The position numbers and the translations under genes were made by a program. From positions 186,001 through 250,000 of the forward strand of contig NZ_JAFIDJ010000001.1 of NCBI RefSeq assembly GCF_017051705.1: a stretch of 64,000 nt of DNA. Reading direction: 5' to 3'. Origin of the DNA: Algoriphagus lutimaris. Lineage in GTDB: Bacteria > Bacteroidota > Bacteroidia > Cytophagales > Cyclobacteriaceae. Shown here one piece after another: positions 36,809-44,046 of this stretch (within the stretch, counting starts at the first letter, position 1; each line of letters starts with the position of its first letter). Under the pieces are notes generated by a model. The model saw only the letters and a list, made by a program, of their open reading frames with translations, did no database searches and was not told the origin of the DNA.

Positions 36809-38001
36809 TGAATAGCGCAACGAATAGAAATGCGAAGCCTTCTTCTACTAGAAGACCCAATCGCGGGCCTAGACAGGTTCAGAAAAAAAAGGTTTCTACG
36901 CTTGATCCAAATTTATTGATCAAGAAAGCCAAGCCAACTGGGCAAAAGGGTTTTCAATCGAAGACTTCTTTCACCAGCCTATCACTTTCAAAAGGATTGA
37001 TGAATAACCTGGCAACAAAAGGCTATGTGAATATGACCAATATTCAGGAGCAATCAGTAGCCCCTTTGCTGGAAGGAAGAGACATGCTTGGGATTTCAAA
37101 CACTGGTTCTGGTAAAACAGGAGCATTTTTGATTCCTATTATCGAACATGCATTACAAGATAAAAACCAGTTTACCGCATTGATTGTAACCCCTACCCGG
37201 GAGCTTGCCCTTCAAATTGAAGAGGAATTTAAAAGCTTGAGCAAAGGGATGAACCTTTACTCTGCTACGTTTATTGGAGGTACTAATATCAATACGGACA
37301 TGAAGGTGCTTTCGAGAAAACTTCATGTAATTGTAGGTACTCCTGGAAGATTATTGGATTTGGCTAGCAGAAGACTTCTAAAGCTGAATCAAGTGAAAAC
37401 CTTGGTATTGGATGAATTTGACAGAATGCTCGATATGGGTTTTGTCAATGATGTCAAAAAGCTTGTTGGGGCAATGACCCAAAGAAAACAGACTATGTTA
37501 TTTTCTGCCACCTTGGAGGCCAACCAAAAAGCATTGATCAATAGCTTGTTGAATAATCCTGTAGAGGTGAAAATCAATTCGGGGGTTACGACAAACGAAA
37601 ACATTGAACAAGGGATCATCCGCGTGCCGGAAGGCAAAGATAAGTTTGTATTGCTTGCCGACCTTTTTCAGGATCGAGGCATGGATAAGGTGATCATTTT
37701 TACAGAAACCAAACGGTTAGCAGATAAGCTTAGTAAAAAATTGAACCAATCTGGGATTAAATCAGGATTGATCCATGGAAATAAGTCTCAAAATTTTAGA
37801 AATAAAACGATAGAGCAATTCAAATCTGGAGAAACCAGAGTATTGGTAGCAACTGATGTAGCTGCCAGAGGTATAGACGTGGCTGATGTTTCCCATGTGA
37901 TAAACTATCAGCTACCCATGACAATGGATAGCTATATACACAGAATCGGAAGAACAGGTAGGGCTGGTAAGACTGGTCATGCCCTTACATTTGTCAACTA
38001 A
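36808..38001 (+). CDS. DEAD-box family RNA helicase (DEFD variant)
   Basis: 397 residues. A basic, low-complexity N-terminus (1-45) precedes the core. Motifs: Q-motif region MTNIQEQSVAPLLEGRD, Walker A NTGSGKT (near 98-105), PTRELALQ, GTPGRLLDL, motif II DEFD at 202-205 instead of DEAD, SAT in MLFSATLE, and HRIGRTGRAG. These ATP-dependent helicases remodel RNA; relatives (CsdA, RhlE) matter at low temperature. The ATG overlaps the desaturase stop by 1 bp (TAATG), and a small basic protein and a cold-shock protein follow. Confidence 0.92.
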   Translation: MNSATNRNAKPSSTRRPNRGPRQVQKKKVSTLDPNLLIKKAKPTGQKGFQSKTSFTSLSLSKGLMNNLATKGYVNMTNIQEQSVAPLLEGRDMLGISNTGSGKTGAFLIPIIEHALQDKNQFTALIVTPTRELALQIEEEFKSLSKGMNLYSATFIGGTNINTDMKVLSRKLHVIVGTPGRLLDLASRRLLKLNQVKTLVLDEFDRMLDMGFVNDVKKLVGAMTQRKQTMLFSATLEANQKALINSLLNNPVEVKINSGVTTNENIEQGIIRVPEGKDKFVLLADLFQDRGMDKVIIFTETKRLADKLSKKLNQSGIKSGLIHGNKSQNFRNKTIEQFKSGETRVLVATDVAARGIDVADVSHVINYQLPMTMDSYIHRIGRTGRAGKTGHALTFVN

Positions 38002-38010
38002 AATAACTGT

Positions 38011-38274
38011 ATGTCAAAAAATCAAAATAGCTTTATTAAGAAGCAAAAAGCTGAATTAAAGAGAAGAAAACAGAAAGAAAAATTTGAGAAAAAGTTAGAA
38101 AGAAAAGCACAGCCCAAAAGCGGGGACTTGGATGACATGATTGTCTACGTTGATCGCTTCGGTAATTTCACCGATACTCCTCCAGAAGAGGAGCCAGTAA
38201 AGAATACAAAAAATCAAAATCAAAGTAATAAAAACACAAGAACAACAAATTTTAAATCAAGAAATCATGAATGA
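38011..38274 (+). CDS. Small lysine-rich protein of the cold-shock operon
   Basis: 87 residues. The first half is a highly charged helix ([20 protein letters not shown], then [14 protein letters not shown]). A short acidic/hydrophobic patch [22 protein letters not shown] follows, then an Asn/Lys/Thr-rich tail. I do not recognise a named domain. The gene lies 9 bp after the helicase and its last 8 bp overlap the start of the cold-shock gene, so it is translated with them. An RNA- or ribosome-associated role is only an inference from composition and context. Confidence 0.72.
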   Translation: MSKNQNSFIKKQKAELKRRKQKEKFEKKLERKAQPKSGDLDDMIVYVDRFGNFTDTPPEEEPVKNTKNQNQSNKNTRTTNFKSRNHE

Positions 38275-38461
38275 AGGAACAGTAAAATTCTTTAACACTA
38301 CAAAAGGCTTTGGATTCATCACACCATCTGACTCTGACGAGGACGTTTTCGTACACCAGTCTGGTTTGGTTCACGATATCCGTGAAAATGACAAAGTATC
38401 CTATGAACTAGTTCAAGGTAAAAAAGGCGTTAACGCTGTGAATGTTAAAGTGATCAAATAA
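38267..38461 (+). CDS. Cold-shock protein (CspA family)
   Basis: 64 residues, the standard size of a single cold-shock domain. RNP1 is KGFGFIT and RNP2 is DVFVHQSGL, on a five-strand OB fold starting [10 protein letters not shown]. It binds single-stranded RNA/DNA and acts as an RNA chaperone. It overlaps the small basic protein gene by 8 bp and closes an operon that starts with a fatty acid desaturase. Confidence 0.95.
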   Translation: MNEGTVKFFNTTKGFGFITPSDSDEDVFVHQSGLVHDIRENDKVSYELVQGKKGVNAVNVKVIK

Positions 38462-38505
38462 GGAAAAATAGGATGGGGTAACCCAATCTATTTACTTTTT
38501 GATAC

Positions 38506-38540
38506 AAAAACACCTGGCTTCTCTTGAGGTCAGGTGTTTT
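38506..38540 (+). terminator. Terminator of the desaturase-csp operon
   Basis: Stem AAAACACCTG / CAGGTGTTTT with an internal loop region (GCTTCTCTTGAGGT), followed by T-rich sequence. It may also serve the convergent dehydrogenase gene. Confidence 0.8.
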
Positions 38541-38559
38541 CATTTTAATTATGCCCTAG

Positions 38560-39558
38560 TTATTCGGAATAGGTGACTTCGTTGGTCAGTTGACTTCCTA
38601 GTTCCAACTCATCCAGATTGAGTAGGGTGGTTTTTGCAATCTGGGACAATGCCTCCTGGGTTAAAAATGCCTGGTGACCCGTAATCAACACATTAGGGAA
38701 GGTCATCAGTCGGGCAATTTGTTCGTCCATCAAAATCTCTTCGGACAAATTTCTGAAAAACAAGTCTTCTTCCTGTTCATAAACGTCGATTCCTAGGTAT
38801 CCTACCTTTTTGGATTTCAGGGCTCTGATGACGGATTTGGTCTCAATCAAAGCCCCACGGCTGGTATTAATGATCATCACGCCGTTTGGCATCTGGTCTA
38901 TGGTCTTTTTATTGATCAGGTGCTTGGTGCCTGGGGTCAAAGGGCAATGAAGGGAAATGATCTCGCTTTTCGATAATAACTCATCCAAGTTCAGGTATTT
39001 TACTCCTATTGCTTTTAATTCTTTGTTTTCGATCAGGTCATAAGCCAATACTTCACAGCCAAAGCCTAGAGCTATTTTACAGAAAGCGGTGCCGATCGCA
39101 CCGGTTCCGATGACGCTGACCACTTTCCCATTTAAATTGAAACCGACAAGACCTTCTAAGGAATAGTTGTTCTCTCTGATCCGATTATAAGCTTTATGGG
39201 TTTTTCTACTCAGTGTCAATATCATGGCAAATGCATGTTCTGCTACTGCCTCAGGACTATAAGCCGGTACACGGCAGATTTTTAAGTTCAGCTCCTTGGC
39301 AGTTTTCAGGTCTACTTGGTTGTACCCTGCACAGCGGAGTACAATAGCCTGGATTCCGAATTGATGGAGCATTTTCAAAACAGGAGCATCAAGATGGTCA
39401 TTGACAAATGCACAAACTGCATCATACCCCTTTGCTAAGTTTACCGTGTGCTTATCTAGCTTTGCCTCAAAATAGGTGAATTGATGTCCATGTTTAGTTA
39501 ACCTTAAATCGAAACTCTTTTGATCATAAGATTTGGTACTAAAACATGCGACTTTCAT
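38560..39558 (-). CDS. D-lactate dehydrogenase-like 2-hydroxyacid dehydrogenase
   Basis: 332 residues, LdhA type. The NAD-binding loop is VIGTGAIGTAF; the catalytic residues are visible as Arg in NTSRGALIE, Glu in DVYEQEEDLFF and His in LITGHQAFLT. The N-terminal MKVACFSTKSYDQKSF is typical of fermentative D-lactate dehydrogenases, which reduce pyruvate with NADH. It starts 2 bp after the stop of the upstream lipoprotein gene on the same strand, but a functional link is not obvious. Confidence 0.9.
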   Translation of the reverse strand: MKVACFSTKSYDQKSFDLRLTKHGHQFTYFEAKLDKHTVNLAKGYDAVCAFVNDHLDAPVLKMLHQFGIQAIVLRCAGYNQVDLKTAKELNLKICRVPAYSPEAVAEHAFAMILTLSRKTHKAYNRIRENNYSLEGLVGFNLNGKVVSVIGTGAIGTAFCKIALGFGCEVLAYDLIENKELKAIGVKYLNLDELLSKSEIISLHCPLTPGTKHLINKKTIDQMPNGVMIINTSRGALIETKSVIRALKSKKVGYLGIDVYEQEEDLFFRNLSEEILMDEQIARLMTFPNVLITGHQAFLTQEALSQIAKTTLLNLDELELGSQLTNEVTYSE

Positions 39559-39560
39559 AG

Positions 39561-40727
39561 CTAATTGGTTTGTAATTGGTAGATGGTGAATTTGGTGAAC
39601 TCTTCTTCTATTTCGGTATTTGCAGGTTCTTGGACTAATAGTTTATTATCATTTAGAGCAGTGACCAAAGCCCCAGCAATTCCCGGTAATTCTACTGCTA
39701 GTTGTTTTCCATCTTTAAAAATAAGAATTCTTTGCTCAGATGCATCTTGTACCGCGGAATAAGGATTTTCTTCTGAGTTTCGGTTTTCGAATTCTGATTC
39801 AGTTACTCCAGTAAAATATTGAAGCAATATGAAGCCGTTCCCTAGGTTAATTAGTTTCCTGTTTCTCCCTGAAAGTCTTGCAAGATTAATTGCCTGTGGA
39901 TCGTCAAAAGGTGCACCTATGGGAACGGGGCTATAGGTTAAAAATTCAGAATAGTTGATAGGAATGGTGTTTTTCAAAGTAAATTCTGGTAATTGATACA
40001 CCAGGATTTCTGGATCTAGTTCTTGAGCTACTACTAATTCATTGGCTTCTTGGTCAATGAAAAATGTCTTTCCCATGACTCCGTTATACACGTTTTCTGT
40101 CTGCTCGTAAACAGAAGTTGGCTCGTAAGGGACCACAGTTTTGGTCTCACCGGTAAATAAGTTTAACTGATAAAAGTTTTTGAGTGTGTCTTTTCCTTCT
40201 TGATTCCGAATCAAATGAGAGGCAGTAAGGTAATTGCTGGGTCCAACCAACAAATGGGTGGTATCATTAGAAACAAAATAAGGAGTTTTTCCCAAAGGTG
40301 TATTGGTTCTGATCGGTAATGGAGATAACACCCGATGGGAATGGGTAATTTCATAATTGGGGTCGTAGGAAATTACTTGAAAAGGAAGTTCCACGATTCG
40401 CTCTCCATTAGGGCCAAAGGCTAAACCTATGGGGTTCCAATTTCCATATTTTCCAGGTCCATCCCCTTTTTTATTGACTCTTTTGATAATTTCTCCGCTT
40501 TCTGAAATTTCAAGGAGATCATCTTCCACTTCAGAGTAGCCTAAATAGATATTTTCTTTTTGGCTATAATCCCGGATGCTTACTCTAGTGAAGTTATTTA
40601 CTTGAAAGGAATCAACTTTCACTAATGAGTAATTCAAATCGACTGTGGATTTATTCTTTGATGTACAGCTGAAAAGCGATAGCAGGATCAAAAGACTAAA
40701 CAGGAGTGGGCGAGTAAGATAGTTCAT
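39561..40727 (-). CDS. DUF4221-like lipoprotein, probable beta-propeller
   Basis: 388 residues from the ATG at 40727. The open frame extends to 40808, but the lipoprotein signal starts at 40727 (LLSLFSC, Cys21), and the upstream part looks non-coding. The mature protein consists of repeated beta blades with propeller-like phrases (GPGKYGNWNPIGLAFGPNGERIVE, HLLVGPSNYLT, NELVVAQELDPEILVYQLPEF). It resembles the DUF4221/6-bladed propeller lipoproteins that are numerous in Cyclobacteriaceae. No enzymatic role is known. Confidence 0.6.
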   Translation of the reverse strand: MNYLTRPLLFSLLILLSLFSCTSKNKSTVDLNYSLVKVDSFQVNNFTRVSIRDYSQKENIYLGYSEVEDDLLEISESGEIIKRVNKKGDGPGKYGNWNPIGLAFGPNGERIVELPFQVISYDPNYEITHSHRVLSPLPIRTNTPLGKTPYFVSNDTTHLLVGPSNYLTASHLIRNQEGKDTLKNFYQLNLFTGETKTVVPYEPTSVYEQTENVYNGVMGKTFFIDQEANELVVAQELDPEILVYQLPEFTLKNTIPINYSEFLTYSPVPIGAPFDDPQAINLARLSGRNRKLINLGNGFILLQYFTGVTESEFENRNSEENPYSAVQDASEQRILIFKDGKQLAVELPGIAGALVTALNDNKLLVQEPANTEIEEEFTKFTIYQLQTN

Positions 40728-40893
40728 GTTTAAATATTTAATTTTCGTAAGTCTACGAAATTTTCGTTTAATATAAAATATTTTCGTCAAATAGCTTATT
40801 TCCTTCAAATTACTTGATTTTGACTTCCTGATTTAATGAAGAGTTGGAGAAATTTATAGTTTCTGCCTAGATTGGGTCAAAAACCATCAGATT

Positions 40894-41328
40894 ATGAAAA
40901 AACTATATCAAAGTGTCCTTTTAGTTATTGCAATGGCCTTGGTAGGGGCTTGTTCGCAGGAAACAGAAGAGAAAAAAATTGTTGAAGAAATAAAAGAAGT
41001 AGAAATGGTAAGTACTGCTCCGGATTCAGTATTAAGGCATGTGGTGATGTTCGGTTTTAAAGAGGAAACAACTCCTGAAAAAATTCAGGAAATAGTGGAT
41101 GCTTTTGCTGCATTACCAAGTAAAATTGAACAAATAAAGGGTTTCGAATGGGGAATTAACAACAGCCCTGAAGGATTAAATGATGGATTGACCCATGCAT
41201 TTACCCTGACTTTTCACTCTGAAGAGGATCGTGCTATCTATTTACCTCATCCAGATCATAAAGCTTTTGGAGAAGTGTTAGGCAATAGCCTTTTCAAGGT
41301 GGTAGTAGTCGACTATTGGACTCATTAA
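40894..41328 (+). CDS. Dabb (stress-responsive A/B barrel) lipoprotein
   Basis: 144 residues. The N-terminus is a lipoprotein signal with L-V-G-A-C (Cys20), followed by a Glu/Lys-rich linker. Residues about 45-144 form a Dabb domain: LRHVVMFGFKEETTPEKIQEIVDAFAALPSKI, IKGFEWGINNSPEG, THAFTLTFHSEEDRAIYLPHPDHKAFGE. Dabb domains are small dimeric ferredoxin-like barrels; a secreted lipidated form is common in Bacteroidota. The function is unknown. It is convergent with the next gene, which begins directly at its stop. Confidence 0.82.
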   Translation: MKKLYQSVLLVIAMALVGACSQETEEKKIVEEIKEVEMVSTAPDSVLRHVVMFGFKEETTPEKIQEIVDAFAALPSKIEQIKGFEWGINNSPEGLNDGLTHAFTLTFHSEEDRAIYLPHPDHKAFGEVLGNSLFKVVVVDYWTH

Positions 41329-41736
41329 TTATTGATCAAATGGCAAAGCGGATCCGTCCGTTTTGCCTGATTCTTTTACCGTCAGAACTTCAGTTACCAC
41401 AAAATTACTAGTGCCTCTCCAGGGAAGCATTCCATTATATTCTTTGTATCGGAGTTCCACAAATTTTCCGGAGGCTCTTTCTAATTCACTGGCAACATCC
41501 TCGCTTACGACGCTGAATCTAAATTCATTACTTTGCAATCCTCCAGCAGTGGGACTTTGAAATCCTTCTTGAACTACTCTTCCTTCAAAGGTTTTAAAGA
41601 TGACACCTTTTTTTACGAAGTAATTCAAACTACCTGCTTTGACTCCTTCACCGAAAACAAAGTAGAATTTCCACCAAAAAAACAGTAAGAATATAACCAA
41701 GGCACTGATTCCGGCAATCCAAGCGAACTTCTTCAT
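41329..41736 (-). CDS. Membrane-anchored protein of unknown function
   Basis: 135 residues. One N-terminal transmembrane helix (about 4-24) is followed by a small beta-rich extracytoplasmic domain (GVKAGSLNYFVKKGVIFKTFEGRVVQEGF, NEFRFSVV, VELRYKEYNGMLPWRGTSNFVVTEV). Similar short proteins are conserved across Bacteroidota without a known role. I see no catalytic motif. Its stop codon is adjacent to the stop of the convergent Dabb gene. Confidence 0.7.
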   Translation of the reverse strand: MKKFAWIAGISALVIFLLFFWWKFYFVFGEGVKAGSLNYFVKKGVIFKTFEGRVVQEGFQSPTAGGLQSNEFRFSVVSEDVASELERASGKFVELRYKEYNGMLPWRGTSNFVVTEVLTVKESGKTDGSALPFDQ

Positions 41737-41897
41737 AATGAAATTTTAAAAGTTTTATTAAATATAGAAAGTGGAATAGATATTTTGATTCAAAAATCAA
41801 ATATTTGATCTTTCACTCCTTCATCTTTTTACTCGATTTCTGTTCGATTGCAACATTTTAATCATAATGAGGTAGCTCTTTCTGCTCTAAAATTTAT

Positions 41898-42287
41898 CTA
41901 GAATAAATAGCAGTCTTTCAGCATAGTTAAATAATTTGCTAATAAGGGTTTTTCTATGTACTCGATTACGGAGTGATATTTTATGGCTTTTTTCTTATCC
42001 TCACTATTGACTGAGGAAGAAATTAGAATCACTTTGAATCTTTTGGGGAGATTTAAGGATTCCAAATAGTCCAATACTTCCCATCCATCAATTCCTTCCA
42101 TGTAGATATCCAAAAAGATCAACAGGTTGTTTTTGGGTTCTGTGCTTTTCAGCTTAATATATTCAATGGCATCTAATCCGTCTGATACACAATCAGGTTT
42201 TAAATGAAATTCAGTTATTTCAGCTAATTTTCTATGTAATAATTGAAATTGGGGATCGTCATCAACGATTAATAGGTCAAAATTCAT
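41898..42287 (-). CDS. Stand-alone response regulator receiver protein
   Basis: 129 residues forming one receiver domain and nothing else. Acidic pocket LIVDDDPQF, phospho-acceptor Asp in LIFLDIYMEGIDGWE, Ser in VILISSSVN and Lys in EYIEKPLL are all present. It resembles the CheY-like proteins used in Bacteroidota phosphorelays. No histidine kinase is adjacent. Confidence 0.85.
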   Translation of the reverse strand: MNFDLLIVDDDPQFQLLHRKLAEITEFHLKPDCVSDGLDAIEYIKLKSTEPKNNLLIFLDIYMEGIDGWEVLDYLESLNLPKRFKVILISSSVNSEDKKKAIKYHSVIEYIEKPLLANYLTMLKDCYLF

Positions 42288-42605
42288 TAGGCTGGTTCTC
42301 TTGATTTTAATTAAAGTTTCTTTCGTTTTTGATGAAATAGGAATAACGATTCTATGGATGAATCAGTAATATTTTATAATTGTTCGAAACTTCCTTATCT
42401 AACTCTTCAATTTGTTCTAAAATATTTAATTATTCCCATCATTTTAACCACAAGAATACTTTCAAAAGCATAAAATTAATTTCAAAAATAAATTAAAGTC
42501 AGATTTTCCAATTTATCGACGAATCACTGATAGTATTTAAAAAAACATACTTACAATTTTGAAATGAAAATAGCGTAAATAAAATTGATCCTCCTAAAAA
42601 ATTAA
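42288..42605. other. AT-rich intergenic region
   Basis: About 320 bp between the receiver gene and the terminator of msrAB, both on the minus strand. Very AT-rich; no frame, RNA gene or TAnnTTTG element was recognised. Confidence 0.4.
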
Positions 42606-42627
42606 AAGCCCAGATTAATCTGGGCTT
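42606..42627 (-). terminator. Terminator after msrAB
   Basis: A 22-bp perfect palindrome with arms AAGCCCAGATT / AATCTGGGCTT; on the minus strand it is followed by a T-rich run. Confidence 0.88.
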
Positions 42628-42650
42628 CATAACTTAAAAGAGGTTGTTTA

Positions 42651-43757
42651 TCAATCCACTAACCATAAATAATCTCCATATCCGGCAGCTTCCATCTCAC
42701 TTTTTGGGATGAATTTCATCGCTGCTGAATTCATACAATAACGTAGGTTGGTAGGGTTTGGTCCGTCGTAAAACACGTGGCCTATATGGCTATCACCTAA
42801 TTTGCTTCGGACTTCTACTCTGGTCATCCCGGCAGATCTGTCTAAGGGTTTATCAATGATTCTTGCATCAATAGGCTTCGTAAAGCTTGGCCATCCGGAT
42901 CCAGATTCATATTTGTCTTTTGAGCTGAATAGAGGAGCTCCTGTTACAATATCCACATAAATACCTGGCTCTTTATTGCCATTATACTCATTTTGGAAAG
43001 CATATTCAGTAGCATCTTCCATGGTAACCTCATACTGTAAATCCGTAAGTTTGGCTTTTAATTCAGCTTTGGAGGGAGCTGGGTATTTTTTTTCTGACAA
43101 TTCTGGCCAGTGAGCCTTGATAAATGCATCTCTTCCGCTCCCGTTTCTATAAGCATAATATTCTTTTGGATTCTTTTTGTAATAATCCTGATGGTATTCC
43201 TCTGCTGGATAGAAATTCGTGTATTTGATGATTGGAGTGGCAACAGGTTTGTCAAATTTACCAGAGGCATCCAAAAGCTTTTTGGATTCTTCAGCAACTT
43301 TCTTTTGTTCGGTATCATGGTAGAAAATTGCCGATTCATACTGTGAACCTCGATCATAGAAGGACCCTCCAACATCAGTAGGATCAAATGTTTGCCAAAA
43401 TATATCCACCAGTTCTGAATAACTGATGACTTCTGGGTCAAAGGTGATTTGTACAGATTCTCGATGCGAGGTAGCTCCGCTACTTACTTCTCCATAAGTG
43501 GGATTCTTTTCTTTACCACCTGCATATCCAGAGGTCACTGCTATGACCCCGTCTAATCCCTCAAAAGGTGCTTCTACACACCAAAAACAGCCTCCTGCAA
43601 AGGTCGCCAATTCGGTATCTCCTTTATAAGCAGCTACTTTTTCCATGTCAGCACTACCATTTTCATTCTTTTCAGCTGGAGAATTTCCGCAGGCTGCCAC
43701 CATGAGCGCGAATCCTGCAATCAATAGTTTTGAAGACATATTTTTAAAATAATTCAT
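42651..43757 (-). CDS. msrAB: Peptide methionine sulfoxide reductase MsrA-MsrB fusion, lipoprotein
   Basis: 368 residues (or 362 from the ATG at 43739). The N-terminus is a lipoprotein signal, V-A-A-C with Cys23. MsrA covers about 48-205 with the active site G-G-C57-F-W-C60. MsrB covers about 222-366: [57 protein letters not shown] and catalytic Cys341 in [13 protein letters not shown]; the CxxC zinc pairs of some MsrB proteins are absent. The enzyme reduces both stereoisomers of methionine sulfoxide in envelope proteins. It has its own terminator and is divergent from a PQQ-type dehydrogenase gene. Confidence 0.94.
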   Translation of the reverse strand: MNYFKNMSSKLLIAGFALMVAACGNSPAEKNENGSADMEKVAAYKGDTELATFAGGCFWCVEAPFEGLDGVIAVTSGYAGGKEKNPTYGEVSSGATSHRESVQITFDPEVISYSELVDIFWQTFDPTDVGGSFYDRGSQYESAIFYHDTEQKKVAEESKKLLDASGKFDKPVATPIIKYTNFYPAEEYHQDYYKKNPKEYYAYRNGSGRDAFIKAHWPELSEKKYPAPSKAELKAKLTDLQYEVTMEDATEYAFQNEYNGNKEPGIYVDIVTGAPLFSSKDKYESGSGWPSFTKPIDARIIDKPLDRSAGMTRVEVRSKLGDSHIGHVFYDGPNPTNLRYCMNSAAMKFIPKSEMEAAGYGDYLWLVD

Positions 43758-44046
43758 GGGTTGTTAAATCGTTTAATGAGTGGCCAATGAATCAGCCAAT
43801 TAAGGTTAAAACCTTCAATCCACTCTTAGTGTTTTGGTATTCTTGATTTAAAGATAAAGTTTTTTATGGCTAGCTTAAAATACGGATAATTAGGGGGTGT
43901 GGATGTGTCTTCTAATAGACAAATTAAGTTGATGTTAAACTTTTTATAGGAGTTCAATGAATAAAGTCCTTAAATCCACCATCGGTAATTTTATACAAAA
44001 CTAAATTTTATATCTTGGGCATTGCCAAAAAATAAGTATAGAATTT

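Noticed and set aside
36808-38001. DEFD in place of DEAD considered as an inactivating change
   Set aside because: All other helicase motifs are intact and the Asp-Glu-x-Asp pattern needed for ATP hydrolysis is kept, so activity is expected.
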